In this document: piece by piece, positions 43,730 through 52,115 of the stretch
Layout of the letters: each line of letters starts with the position of its first letter
Position numbering within the stretch: the first letter of the stretch is position 1
Assembly: GCF_030238365.1 (NCBI RefSeq)
Contig: NZ_JASSOT010000080.1
Coordinates: 1-64,000, forward strand
Origin: Lelliottia wanjuensis
GTDB lineage: Bacteria > Pseudomonadota > Gammaproteobacteria > Enterobacterales > Enterobacteriaceae
Direction: 5' to 3'
Length of the DNA: 64,000 nt
Made by a program: the position numbers and the translations under genes
The notes under the pieces: generated by a model
Database searches by the model: none
Told to the model about the DNA's origin: nothing
Seen by the model: the letters and a program-made list of their open reading frames with translations, nothing else

Positions 43730-44942
43730 ACTGATTTTGTGCCTGGGCGTGTAACACGCGGGCGCTTTCCATCAGGCGAATCACCATCGCCAGCGCGCCG
43801 CAGAGCGTTGCCAGTGCCACCACACCTTGCCAGCCTGCCACGGCGTACACTTTGCTCCCTAACGCCGAGCCCAGCGCCATGCCGATAAATACCACCGTAA
43901 ACAGCAGCGCATTGAGGCGGCCACGCGCCTGGGGTTCAAGGCTATAGACCAGATTCTGGTGAGCGATCAGGCTCGACTGAAGCCCGAGATCAAACCCGAC
44001 GGCGGAGAGGGCAATCAGAACGAGCTGTCCGTGAGTGCCGAGGGCGGGCATCAGGAACATCAGGGCAAACGAAACGGTCACCAGCGCCGCGCCCAGTTGC
44101 GTCACTTTGCCCGCGCCGAGTTTATCGGCCAGCCCGCCAGCCAGCGGGGCTGCCAGCGCACCGGCGGCACCTGCAATACCAAACCCGCCCGCCACGGCGC
44201 TCCCGAGGTGATAGCGCTCGAGCAGCATCACCGCCAGTGTGGACCAGAAAGCGCTAAAAGCTATCGACAGAAATCCCTGCGCCAGCGCCGCACGGCGCAG
44301 GGCCGGGTAGCGACGCCACAGGTGTTCCATCGAGCGCATCAGGGCCGGATAGCTGAGCGTGGAGTGAATCGCAAAGCGCGGCAGCACCGCCCACATCACC
44401 ACGCCGATCAGCGCAATGCTGGCGGCGGCCAGCTGATACATCACGCGCCAGCCGAAGGCTTCACCGACGACGCCGCTCACCGTACGTGACAGCAGAATCC
44501 CGAGCAGCAGGCCGGTCATCACCGTGCCGACGGTTTTGCCCTGTTGGCCTTCCGGGGCCAGAATTGCCGCGGCCGGGACGATATCTTGCGCCATGGTGGC
44601 GGCCATGCCGATCAGCAGGCTCGCCAACAGCAGCGAGTGCAGTTGCCCGGTCAGGCTACAGGCCAGCAGAAACAGCGCCAGCGCCGCGCTTTTGATGAGA
44701 ATCAACGTCCGCCGATCGTGACGGTCGCCGAGCGGAAGCAGGAACAGGATGCCGAGAGCGTAACCCGTCTGCGTCAGGGTAGGGACCAGACCCATCCCTT
44801 CGATACTCAGATGCAGATCGGCACCCATCAACGGCAGCAGGGGTTGAGCGTAGTAAATCGATGCCACGCTAAAACCGGCGCCGATGGCGAGAATAAAAAT
44901 CATCCAGCGGCGGGTGGCATGGGCGAGAGTCGTGGTGTTCAT
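43728..44942 (-). CDS. Putative MFS efflux transporter
   Basis: This 404-residue, 12-helix major facilitator protein has no certain gene name. Motif A-like segments are LPLGDRHDRRTLIL (about residues 70-83) and AGGLADKLGAGK in the second half, as in DHA1 sugar or drug efflux pumps. The ATG at 44942 is preferred, with GAGGA eight bases upstream; the ATG at 44960 would add six residues with no ribosome site. It is divergent from a LysR regulator with a 109-bp gap, the usual layout of a regulator controlling its neighbour. It is absent from this place in E. coli. The substrate is unknown. Confidence 0.85.
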   Translation of the reverse strand: MNTTTLAHATRRWMIFILAIGAGFSVASIYYAQPLLPLMGADLHLSIEGMGLVPTLTQTGYALGILFLLPLGDRHDRRTLILIKSAALALFLLACSLTGQLHSLLLASLLIGMAATMAQDIVPAAAILAPEGQQGKTVGTVMTGLLLGILLSRTVSGVVGEAFGWRVMYQLAAASIALIGVVMWAVLPRFAIHSTLSYPALMRSMEHLWRRYPALRRAALAQGFLSIAFSAFWSTLAVMLLERYHLGSAVAGGFGIAGAAGALAAPLAGGLADKLGAGKVTQLGAALVTVSFALMFLMPALGTHGQLVLIALSAVGFDLGLQSSLIAHQNLVYSLEPQARGRLNALLFTVVFIGMALGSALGSKVYAVAGWQGVVALATLCGALAMVIRLMESARVLHAQAQNQ

Positions 44943-45017
44943 TCGGTGGTCCTCATTCATGGAGTGAGGCTATTCTTCTGCATTCGCGCTTGAGGCGGTA
45001 GCCAGCGGAGTGGTAAA

Positions 45018-45036
45018 ACGTTTATACGTTAAACGT
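45018..45036. promoter_or_regulatory. Palindrome in the MFS/LysR divergent gap
   Basis: ACGTTTA-TACGT-TAAACGT is a perfect 7-bp inverted repeat with a 5-bp centre, placed 16 bp before the regulator start codon. It contains the T-N11-A core typical of LysR-type sites and is the best candidate operator. No experiment supports it. Confidence 0.55.
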
Positions 45037-45051
45037 ATAGCCAGAATAAAA

Positions 45052-45984
45052 ATGAAACGAGCAGAGCGTATAGACAGGGTTGAGCTGATGCGTACTTTTG
45101 TGCGTATCGTGGAATCGGGTTCGCTTTCTGCCGCTGCGCGTCAGCTGGGCACCACGCAGGCGACCGTCAGCCGTCGCTTGCAATCCCTGGAAACCTTACT
45201 CGGCGTGCGACTGCTCCTGCGTACCACCCACGCCACTAAGCTAACGGACGACGGTGAGCGGTGTTATCAACACGCCAGAAAGGTGATCGACAGCTGGCTG
45301 GCGCTGGAAGATGAAGTGGGGCAGTCGGAGGATGAACCCGTCGGCACGCTCCGGGTGCGAGCGCCGCATGCGTTTGGGCAGGAGCAGCTTCTTGCGCCGC
45401 TGTGCCAGTTTTTGCAGCGCTACCCGCAGCTCTCTGTCGAATGGAAGCTCAATGACCGTTCGGTCGATTTTCTGAGTGACAACATCGACTGCGCGATCCG
45501 CGTGGGGGCGGAGATCGACCCGGCGACGGTCTCAGTTCTGCTGGCGGAGGTTCCGCGCTGTGTGGTCGCCACACCGGCGCTGCTGGCGCACTACTCCGTA
45601 CCCGAGAAACCGGACGACCTTAGTGCACTCCCCTGGATTGCGCTGAACACCTTCTACCAGCAACATATTGAACTCTTCGATGGGGTTTCCCCGCAGCCCG
45701 CGCGCGTGGCGATTTCGCCGCGTCTGAGCACAGACAGCCTGTATGTCACACGCAATACGGCTCTGAATGGATTAGGGGTGGCGGTGGTGTCGAGCTGGAC
45801 AGTGGAGGAGGATATTCGTGCCGGGAGGCTGGTGCATCTCTTGCCCGACTGGCAGCCCGCGCCGCTTCCGGTGCATCTGGTTTATCCGTGGTCACGCTAT
45901 TATCCGGCGCGCTTGCGACGTTTTCTGGAGATGATGCGCGAGGTGATGCCGCAATTGAGCGGGATGCGAAAACCTCTCCCGTAA
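45052..45984 (+). CDS. LysR-family transcriptional regulator
   Basis: This 310-residue protein has an N-terminal winged helix-turn-helix (residues about 8-66: RTFVRIVESGSLSAAARQLG, TQATVSRRLQSLE). A periplasmic-binding-like effector domain follows. The domain order and length are those of LysR-type regulators, of the subgroup with RLQSLETLLGVRLL. The ATG at 45052 is chosen; a GTG at 45010 would add 14 basic residues and run through the palindrome. It probably controls the divergent transporter. The inducer is unknown. Confidence 0.87.
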   Translation: MKRAERIDRVELMRTFVRIVESGSLSAAARQLGTTQATVSRRLQSLETLLGVRLLLRTTHATKLTDDGERCYQHARKVIDSWLALEDEVGQSEDEPVGTLRVRAPHAFGQEQLLAPLCQFLQRYPQLSVEWKLNDRSVDFLSDNIDCAIRVGAEIDPATVSVLLAEVPRCVVATPALLAHYSVPEKPDDLSALPWIALNTFYQQHIELFDGVSPQPARVAISPRLSTDSLYVTRNTALNGLGVAVVSSWTVEEDIRAGRLVHLLPDWQPAPLPVHLVYPWSRYYPARLRRFLEMMREVMPQLSGMRKPLP

Positions 45985-45992
45985 ATCAGGGC

Positions 45993-46026
45993 CAAAAAAA
46001 AGCCGACCATCAAGGTCGGCTTTTCG
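45993..46026. terminator. Bidirectional terminator between the LysR gene and rne
   Basis: An 8-bp stem AGCCGACC/GGTCGGCT (46001-46008 with 46014-46021) with A run before and T run after serves both converging genes. Confidence 0.87.
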
Positions 46027-46039
46027 TTATGACTGCGAG

Positions 46040-49000
46040 TTATTCAGCAGGCTGTGGGCGCGTGGCCGGAGCCGTTGCCTGGTGGGTGGCACTGTGACCA
46101 CCTGCAGAACCGCGACCATCGAAATCGAACGCAGGACGCACCCAGTCGCTATGACGTGGCGCTTCTGGAACGTATTCAGGTGCCGGAGCGCGAGTCATCG
46201 GTGCAGTGGCGTGATGATGTTCAGCAACTACGGCAACAACAGGCTCTGGTTTCGCAACCGGGGCTGGCGCTTGTGGTTCAGGAGTGACTTCAACCGGTTG
46301 CTCAGCAACCGCTTCTGTCACCACTTCTGCTTCAACCGCCGCTTCAGCCGGTACAGCTTCTTCTGCAACCTGTTCAGCCACAGCGACATCTTCTTGTGCG
46401 ATGAACTGAGGCTGCTCTTCCACTGGCGCTTCGATCACTTCCGGATGCGTGGTTTCGATTTCTGCGGGTTCAACGACCGGCTGAATCTCTGCCACTGGCT
46501 CAACTTCAACAACCGGCTGTGGTTCAACGGCAGGCTGCTGCACGGCTTCAGCGACCACAGCGGCGGCTGCCACTTCAACTGGCGCTTCAACCATCGGCTC
46601 AACGTTTTCAGACGCGACGTTCTGCTCGTCGAACTGCTGATCCTGTGGACGCACAATCGGATAGCGGATGCAGACTTTACCGGAGGCCAGTTCTGGTGAC
46701 GCACAGGCCACGGTCAGAGGCATCGGAGACTGGGTCGGGTAACGCTCGTCACGGTAACGACGACGACGCTGACCGCTCACGCGCAGGTGGCGCGGAGAGC
46801 GACGGGAGCGACGCGGCATACCGTTGTTATCACGGGCTTCGCCATTGTCATCATGCTCTGCAGCAGACTCAACGACGGCTGGCAGATCCAGTTTCGCCAG
46901 TTGGGTGTTCTGAGCGGCTTCAACAACCGGCTCAGCGGCCTCAACGGTCGCCACTTCAGCTTGTTCAGAGGCGAAGCGGACTTTCTGCGACAGTTGACGC
47001 TGCTTACGGCGCGGCATCACCTGAACGCGTTCTTCCTGATCCGCATCCTGCTCAACAGGGGCTTCAGTGTTAACGACTTTAACTTCCTGCTGCGCCTGAC
47101 GTTTGTCGTCATTGCGGCGGCGGTTACGTTCACGACGTGGCTGCTGCTCGTCACGCTGTCTGGTGTTTTCAGACTCATCGCCCGCTGGCTGGCGGATTTC
47201 ACGATCTTCCACTTTTTGCTGCTGTGGCTTCTCGCGACGGTTGCGACGATTATCTTCGCGCGGCTCACGACCTTCGTTGTTGTCGGAACGGTTATCGCGC
47301 TCACCGCGGTTGTCACGGTCACCACGATTATCGCGGTTATCACGACGGTCACGGTCATTACGATCGCGGCGGTTGTTCTGACGTTTACGACGATCCTGCG
47401 GACGCTCTTGTTTCTCTTCTTTCGGTGCAACGACTGGCTGCTCCGGCTGAGGCTCTTCACCGGCGAACATTTTCTTCAGCGCGCCGAAGAAACGTCCCAG
47501 CAGGCCAGATTCAGCAGGTTTAGCGCTGGTTTCAGCGGCAGGTTTCTGCGCAGCCGCTTTCGCTGGTGCGCTTTCCATGGCTGGAGCCGGAGGTGCTTCT
47601 GGCATGATGAAGGTGGCCAGCGCCGGTTGTTCAGGAAGCTTACGCTCTGCAGGCTCTGCATCAGAAGGCATCGCCATCTCTTCTTCGTGCAGTTTCGGCA
47701 GCAGGTAGCTCAGGGTGCTGGTCTCTTCGCCTTTACGCACACGCAGAACGGAGTAGTGCGGGGTCTGCATCTGGTCGTTTGGCACGATAATGCAACGCAC
47801 GCCGCCCTGGCGGGTTTCAACGGCGCTCACCGCTTCACGTTTTTCGTTCAGCAGGTAAGAGGCAATTGGCACCGGAACAATCGCGTGAACTTCTTTGGTG
47901 TTCTCTTTCAGCGCTTCTTCTTCGATGAGACGCAGAATGGAGAGGGACAGCGATTCGTTGTCACGTACGGTACCCGTGCCGCTACAGCGTGGGCAGACGT
48001 GATGGCTGGATTCACCCAGTGACGGGCTCAGGCGCTGACGAGACATCTCCAGCAGACCAAAGCGAGAAATATGGCTGATCTGGATACGCGCACGGTCCTG
48101 GCGCACCGCTTCACGCAGACGGTTTTCCACAGCGCGCTGATGGCGAACCGGGGTCATGTCGATGAAGTCGATAACAATCAGGCCGCCCAGGTCGCGCAGA
48201 CGAAGCTGACGGGCAATTTCATCTGCGGCTTCAAGGTTGGTGTTGAAGGCCGTTTCTTCGATATCGCCGCCGCGGGTTGCGCGTGCGGAGTTGATGTCGA
48301 TAGCGGTCAGCGCTTCGGTGGAGTCGATAACGATAGAACCGCCGGACGGCAGACGCACTTCACGCTGGAAGGCGGACTCGATCTGGGATTCAATCTGATA
48401 GTGGCTGAACAGCGGGATTTCACCGGTGTACAGTTTAATTTTGCTGGTGAAATCCGGACGACCCAGCGCCGCGATGTGCTGGCGAGCCAGCTCAAGCACT
48501 TTCGGGTTATCAATCAGAATTTCGCCGATGTCCTGACGCAGATAGTCACGGAAGGCACGAACGATAACGTTACTTTCCTGGTGAATCAGGAACGGAGCCG
48601 GACGGCTTTCTGCGGCTTTCTGGATAGCTTCCCAGTGCTTCAGACGGAACCCTAAGTCCCACTGCAGCGCTTCGGCAGATTTGCCAACGCCTGCGGTACG
48701 AACGATAAGACCCATGCCATCTGGCAGTTCAAGGCTTGCCAGCGCTTCTTTAAGCTCTGTACGGTCGTCGCCTTCGATACGGCGAGAGATACCGCCCGCA
48801 CGCGGGTTGTTCGGCATCAGAACCAGATAGCTGCCTGCCAGGCTGATAAAGGTGGTCAGCGCAGCGCCTTTGTTGCCGCGTTCTTCTTTATCAATCTGAA
48901 CGATAACTTCCTGGCCTTCGCGCAGCACATCTTTGATGTTCGGACGACCATGGGAGTTGTAATTAGCAGGGAAGTATTCGCGGGCAATTTCTTTAAGAGG

Positions 49001-49204
49001 AAGGAAACCGTGACGCTCAGCGCCGTAATCGACGAATGCGGCCTCAAGGCTTGGTTCAATGCGGGTGATTTTGCCTTTGTAAATGTTCGCTTTTTTCTGT
49101 TCGTGTCCAGGACTTTCGATATCCAGATCGTACAGACGCTGCCCATCCACGAGGGCGACACGCAACTCTTCTTGCTGAGTTGCGTTGATTAACATTCTTT
49201 TCAT
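46040..49204 (-). CDS. rne: Ribonuclease E
   Basis: RNase E is the essential endonuclease and scaffold of the RNA degradosome. It has 1054 residues (E. coli 1061). The catalytic half (1-530) has the S1 domain, the DNase I-like site with Asp in AIDINSARAT (about 303) and VIDFIDMTP (about 346), and the zinc link CPRCSGTG (about 404-411). The amphipathic membrane helix is GLLGRFFGALKKMFAG near 570. The Arg-rich RNA-binding region follows, then the SGQRRRRYRDERYPTQSP segment with enolase contact, and a C-terminal PNPase site (APEYVPEAPRHSDW). The DNR-type repeat near 605-640 is longer than in E. coli. Confidence 0.97.
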   Translation of the reverse strand: MKRMLINATQQEELRVALVDGQRLYDLDIESPGHEQKKANIYKGKITRIEPSLEAAFVDYGAERHGFLPLKEIAREYFPANYNSHGRPNIKDVLREGQEVIVQIDKEERGNKGAALTTFISLAGSYLVLMPNNPRAGGISRRIEGDDRTELKEALASLELPDGMGLIVRTAGVGKSAEALQWDLGFRLKHWEAIQKAAESRPAPFLIHQESNVIVRAFRDYLRQDIGEILIDNPKVLELARQHIAALGRPDFTSKIKLYTGEIPLFSHYQIESQIESAFQREVRLPSGGSIVIDSTEALTAIDINSARATRGGDIEETAFNTNLEAADEIARQLRLRDLGGLIVIDFIDMTPVRHQRAVENRLREAVRQDRARIQISHISRFGLLEMSRQRLSPSLGESSHHVCPRCSGTGTVRDNESLSLSILRLIEEEALKENTKEVHAIVPVPIASYLLNEKREAVSAVETRQGGVRCIIVPNDQMQTPHYSVLRVRKGEETSTLSYLLPKLHEEEMAMPSDAEPAERKLPEQPALATFIMPEAPPAPAMESAPAKAAAQKPAAETSAKPAESGLLGRFFGALKKMFAGEEPQPEQPVVAPKEEKQERPQDRRKRQNNRRDRNDRDRRDNRDNRGDRDNRGERDNRSDNNEGREPREDNRRNRREKPQQQKVEDREIRQPAGDESENTRQRDEQQPRRERNRRRNDDKRQAQQEVKVVNTEAPVEQDADQEERVQVMPRRKQRQLSQKVRFASEQAEVATVEAAEPVVEAAQNTQLAKLDLPAVVESAAEHDDNGEARDNNGMPRRSRRSPRHLRVSGQRRRRYRDERYPTQSPMPLTVACASPELASGKVCIRYPIVRPQDQQFDEQNVASENVEPMVEAPVEVAAAAVVAEAVQQPAVEPQPVVEVEPVAEIQPVVEPAEIETTHPEVIEAPVEEQPQFIAQEDVAVAEQVAEEAVPAEAAVEAEVVTEAVAEQPVEVTPEPQAPAPVAKPEPVVAVVAEHHHATAPMTRAPAPEYVPEAPRHSDWVRPAFDFDGRGSAGGHSATHQATAPATRPQPAE

Positions 49205-49774
49205 CGTAACTTACTCATTATTCTTACATTGACGACTAAGCTGCGGGCAAGGTGACGCTTTCCGGGGTTTGAACCGATGGCCTCGTGACTATTGACGTCG
49301 CCAACCTCACGGTTGTCGCTCGCTTAAGAGGCGCAAAGTGTCGGTTGCCTGTATTTCATACGGAAACACAGCGCAATTATCAGGGGAACAGCCTGGGAAC
49401 ACTCTCCAGAGAAGATTCCATTTACCGGTAAGTACTGCAACCCGCAGCCCGCTAACTGTCTGAAAGATCAATACGTCTTACGCCATTGCTGCGTGGATGA
49501 TCGGTCAGACAAAATGGGTCATTCCGTCGACATCCTTACAAAACACGGATTTAACGCGGAATACGACTTCATTATTCCATTGCTAACCCGGTTATAGCAA
49601 GATGACTTTTACCATTTATCACCCGGTTACTCACAGTTTCTCCACTTCAACGAGACGATTGGTCTAATAACCACCAAATCGTTTGCGTACAAAGAAAGCT
49701 GCCCGGATAAAAGTAAATATAAGCATAGAAAAATGAGTGGCGCTAATGCGTATCGATATTTAGAATCGCCAACC
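49205..49774. promoter_or_regulatory. rne leader and rne/rluC divergent region
   Basis: This 570-bp gap holds the rne 5' leader and both promoters. In E. coli the rne leader of about 360 nt folds into hairpins that RNase E itself cuts to control its own mRNA. A TATAAC -10 candidate for rne lies near 49594-49599 on the minus strand, giving a leader of about 380 nt, though its -35 is poor. The rluC promoter was not resolved. A minus-strand frame at 49627-49884 resembles the doubtful E. coli yceQ. Confidence 0.65.
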
Positions 49775-50722
49775 ATGAAAACAGAGACTCCATCCGTAAA
49801 AATGGTTGCTATCGCTGATGACGAAGCGGGGCAACGAATCGACAACTTTTTGCGCACCCAGTTGAAAGGCGTGCCAAAAAGCATGATTTATCGCATCTTG
49901 CGTAAAGGCGAGGTGCGGGTGAACAAAAAACGCGTCAAACCTGAGTACAAACTCGAAGCGGGCGATGAAGTGCGTATTCCGCCTGTGCGCGTCGCTGAGC
50001 GCGAAGAAGAGGCGGTGTCGCCGCACCTGCATAAAGTGGCCGCGCTGACGGACGCTATCCTGTATGAAGACGATCATATCCTGGTGCTGAATAAGCCTTC
50101 CGGTACGGCAGTGCATGGCGGCAGCGGGTTAAGCTTTGGCGTGATCGAAGGCCTGCGCGCTCTGCGCCCGGAAGCGCGTTTCCTGGAGCTGGTGCACCGT
50201 CTGGACCGCGATACCTCCGGCGTGCTGCTGGTGGCGAAGAAGCGTTCTGCGCTGCGATCGCTGCACGAACAGCTGCGCGAGAAGGGGATGCAGAAAGACT
50301 ATCTGGCGCTGGTGCGCGGTCAGTGGCAGTCGCATGTGAAAGCGGTGCAGGCTCCTTTGCTTAAAAATATTTTGCAAAGCGGCGAGCGCATTGTGCGTGT
50401 CAGCCAGGAAGGCAAACCGTCGGAAACCCGTTTTAAAGTGGAAGAGCGTTACGCTTTCGCGACCCTGATGCGCTGCAGCCCGGTCACAGGACGTACTCAC
50501 CAGATTCGTGTCCACACGCTGCACGCCGGACACCCGATTGCGTTTGACGATCGCTACGGCGACCGTGAGTTTGATAAACAGCTGGCCGGGACGGGGCTTT
50601 CCCGTCTGTTCCTGCATGCCGCCGCGCTGAAATTTACCCATCCGGGTACGGGTGAGGTAATGCGGGTCGAAGCGCCGCTGGATGACCAGTTGAAGCGCTG
50701 TCTGAAAGTCCTGCGCGGCTAA
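49775..50722 (+). CDS. rluC: 23S rRNA pseudouridine synthase RluC
   Basis: RluC makes pseudouridine at positions 955, 2504 and 2580 of 23S rRNA. From the ATG at 49775 it has 315 residues (E. coli 319; start MKTETPSVKMVAI). The N-terminal S4 domain (about 18-80, RILRKGEVRVNKKRVKPEYK) is followed by the RluA-type catalytic domain with Asp in ELVHRLDRDTSG near 144. The C-terminus (CLKVLRG) is slightly shorter than in E. coli. It converges on yceF across a REP cluster. Confidence 0.95.
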   Translation: MKTETPSVKMVAIADDEAGQRIDNFLRTQLKGVPKSMIYRILRKGEVRVNKKRVKPEYKLEAGDEVRIPPVRVAEREEEAVSPHLHKVAALTDAILYEDDHILVLNKPSGTAVHGGSGLSFGVIEGLRALRPEARFLELVHRLDRDTSGVLLVAKKRSALRSLHEQLREKGMQKDYLALVRGQWQSHVKAVQAPLLKNILQSGERIVRVSQEGKPSETRFKVEERYAFATLMRCSPVTGRTHQIRVHTLHAGHPIAFDDRYGDREFDKQLAGTGLSRLFLHAAALKFTHPGTGEVMRVEAPLDDQLKRCLKVLRG

Positions 50723-50727
50723 TCTTT

Positions 50728-50848
50728 GCCCGGCGGCGCTACGCTTGCACGGGCCTACGGGGTTTGTAGGTCGGGTAAGCGCAGCGCCACCCGACGATTC
50801 CCCCGCACCGTGCATACGTAGGCCGGGTAAGCGTAAGCGCCACCCGGC
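50728..50848. repeat. REP/BIME cluster of three units
   Basis: Three related palindromic units are seen: 50728-50758, 50766-50795 and 50818-50848. Each has the GCCCGG/ CCGGGTAAGCG...CGCCACCCGG core of enterobacterial REP sequences, in alternating orientation. Such clusters are targets of gyrase, IHF or transcript-stability effects in E. coli. Here the cluster also encodes the end of yceF. Confidence 0.85.
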
Positions 50849-51437
50849 AACACTCACGCCGAAAGCGGTTACAGTGCTCGCGTCTGAGCATCTGGCACAG
50901 CGCAATCAGCGGCAAACCGACCAGCGTGTTCGGGTCGCGGCCGTCCAGTTTGTCAAACAGCGCAATCCCCAGCCCCTCGCTTTTAAAGCTTCCCGCGCAG
51001 TTGAGTGGGCGCTCTTTGCGCACGTAATCCTCAATCTCCTGCTCGCTCAGATGACGGAAATGAACGTCGAAAGGCTCGCATTCGGTTTGCAGATGGCCCG
51101 TGGAGGTGTTGTAGAGCGCAAGGCCGGTGTAAAACGTGACGATCGAGCCACGCGCTTTCATTAATTGCAGGCGCGCGTTCTCTTCGGTGTGCGGTTTACC
51201 GGTGATTTCGCCGTCCAGCACGCAAACCTGATCGGAGCCTATAATCAGATGATTGGGGTAGCGAGCGGCCAGACTTTGCGCTTTCTCCTGCGCCAGGCGC
51301 AACACCAGATGACGTGGCGATTCAGCCGGTTGCGGCGTTTCGTCGGTGACGGGCGCGGCGCATTCAAAAGGTATTCCCAGCTTTTCGAGCAATGCACGGC
51401 GGTAGGGAGAAGTGGAAGCGAGCACGAGATTTGGCAT
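50739..51437 (-). CDS. yceF: 7-methyl-GTP pyrophosphatase YceF (Maf family), extended
   Basis: YceF is a Maf-family nucleotide pyrophosphatase; the E. coli enzyme prefers 7-methyl-GTP. Family motifs are ASTSPYRRALLEKLG (8-22), IIGSDQVCVLDGEITGKP (about 65-82) and CAGSFKSEGLGIALF (about 145-160). It has 232 residues against 194 in E. coli. Homology ends at residue 187 (LCQMLRRE). The last 45 residues are encoded by the downstream REP cluster and are basic and Cys-rich. The catalytic part looks intact. It converges with rluC. Confidence 0.92.
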   Translation of the reverse strand: MPNLVLASTSPYRRALLEKLGIPFECAAPVTDETPQPAESPRHLVLRLAQEKAQSLAARYPNHLIIGSDQVCVLDGEITGKPHTEENARLQLMKARGSIVTFYTGLALYNTSTGHLQTECEPFDVHFRHLSEQEIEDYVRKERPLNCAGSFKSEGLGIALFDKLDGRDPNTLVGLPLIALCQMLRREHCNRFRRECCRVALTLTRPTYARCGGIVGWRCAYPTYKPRRPVQA

Positions 51438-51514
51438 ATTTTTTTCACCAGATATAGCGTATCGATGCCAGCCATTTTAAACTACAGCCCGCAATGTGTG
51501 CGAATAATTGGCAA

Positions 51515-51538
51515 AAGGCAGCCCTGGTTGCCTTTTTC
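51515..51538 (+). terminator. Hairpin with T run upstream of yceD
   Basis: AGGCAGCC/GGTTGCCT (51516-51523 with 51526-51533, one G-U pair) is followed by TTTTTC. It lies before the yceD promoter, so it would end transcripts arriving from the yceF side in the plus direction. E. coli has the small RNA gene sraB in this gap. Whether this is its terminator cannot be told. Confidence 0.55.
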
Positions 51539-51539
51539 T

Positions 51540-51568
51540 TTGACTCTATGACGTTACAAAGTTAATAT
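51540..51568 (+). promoter_or_regulatory. Sigma-70 promoter of yceD-rpmF
   Basis: TTGACT (51540-51545), a 17-bp spacer and TAATAT (51563-51568) are followed by the GC-only discriminator GCGCGCC. The expected start is at about 51576-51578, at or within two bases of the yceD ATG. No ribosome site precedes that ATG. Confidence 0.82.
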
Positions 51569-51577
51569 GCGCGCCCT

Positions 51578-52099
51578 ATGCAAAAAGTAAAATTACCCCT
51601 GACTCTTGACCCGGTTCGTACGGCTCAAAAACGCCTCGATTACGACGGTATTTATACCGCCGATCAGGTTGAGCGTATCGCCGAGTTTGTGGTCAGTGTG
51701 GATACTGACGTGGAATGCTCCATGTCGTTCGCTATCGATAACCAGCGCCTGGCCGTGTTAAACGGTGATGCAAAGGTCACGGTAACGCTCGAGTGCCAGC
51801 GTTGCGGGAAACCGTTCACACGTCATGTTCACACAACGTATTGTTTCAGTCCGGTTCGTTCTGATGAACAGGCTGAAGCACTCCCGGAAGCGTATGAGCC
51901 GATTGAGGTTAACGAATTCGGTGAAATCGATCTGCTTGCAGTCGTTGAAGATGAAGTCATCCTCGCCCTGCCTGTAGTTCCGGTGCATGATTCTGAACAC
52001 TGTGAAGTGTCCGACGCGGACATGGTCTTTGGGGAACTGCCTGATGAAGCGCAAAAACCAAACCCATTTGCCGTATTAGCCAGCTTAAAGCGTAAGTAA
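51578..52099 (+). CDS. yceD: YceD, 23S rRNA accumulation protein (DUF177)
   Basis: YceD is a 173-residue DUF177 protein, the same length as in E. coli. It is linked to 23S rRNA accumulation, and in plants and bacteria the family is coupled to rpmF. The Cys pair in ECQRCGKPF and CHD-like VHDSEHCE region are conserved. The start MQKVKLPLTLDPVRTAQ matches E. coli. The mRNA may be leaderless. It precedes rpmF by 16 bp. Confidence 0.93.
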   Translation: MQKVKLPLTLDPVRTAQKRLDYDGIYTADQVERIAEFVVSVDTDVECSMSFAIDNQRLAVLNGDAKVTVTLECQRCGKPFTRHVHTTYCFSPVRSDEQAEALPEAYEPIEVNEFGEIDLLAVVEDEVILALPVVPVHDSEHCEVSDADMVFGELPDEAQKPNPFAVLASLKRK

Positions 52100-52115
52100 T
52101 TAAGGAGTAAGGTCC

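Noticed and set aside
47281..47400. Short repeats in the rne C-terminal half that could suggest a CRISPR array
   Set aside because: The repeats are in frame, lack unique spacers of fixed length and encode the RNase E Arg-rich region.
46787..48022. 411-codon plus-strand hydrophobic frame inside rne
   Set aside because: It mirrors the Arg/Asp-rich repeats of RNase E; the Thr/Val-rich composition is a reverse-strand reading of CGN and GAY codons.
49627..49884. yceQ-like 85-codon minus-strand frame
   Set aside because: It overlaps the start of rluC and the rne promoter; E. coli yceQ is itself doubtful and no independent evidence of translation exists.
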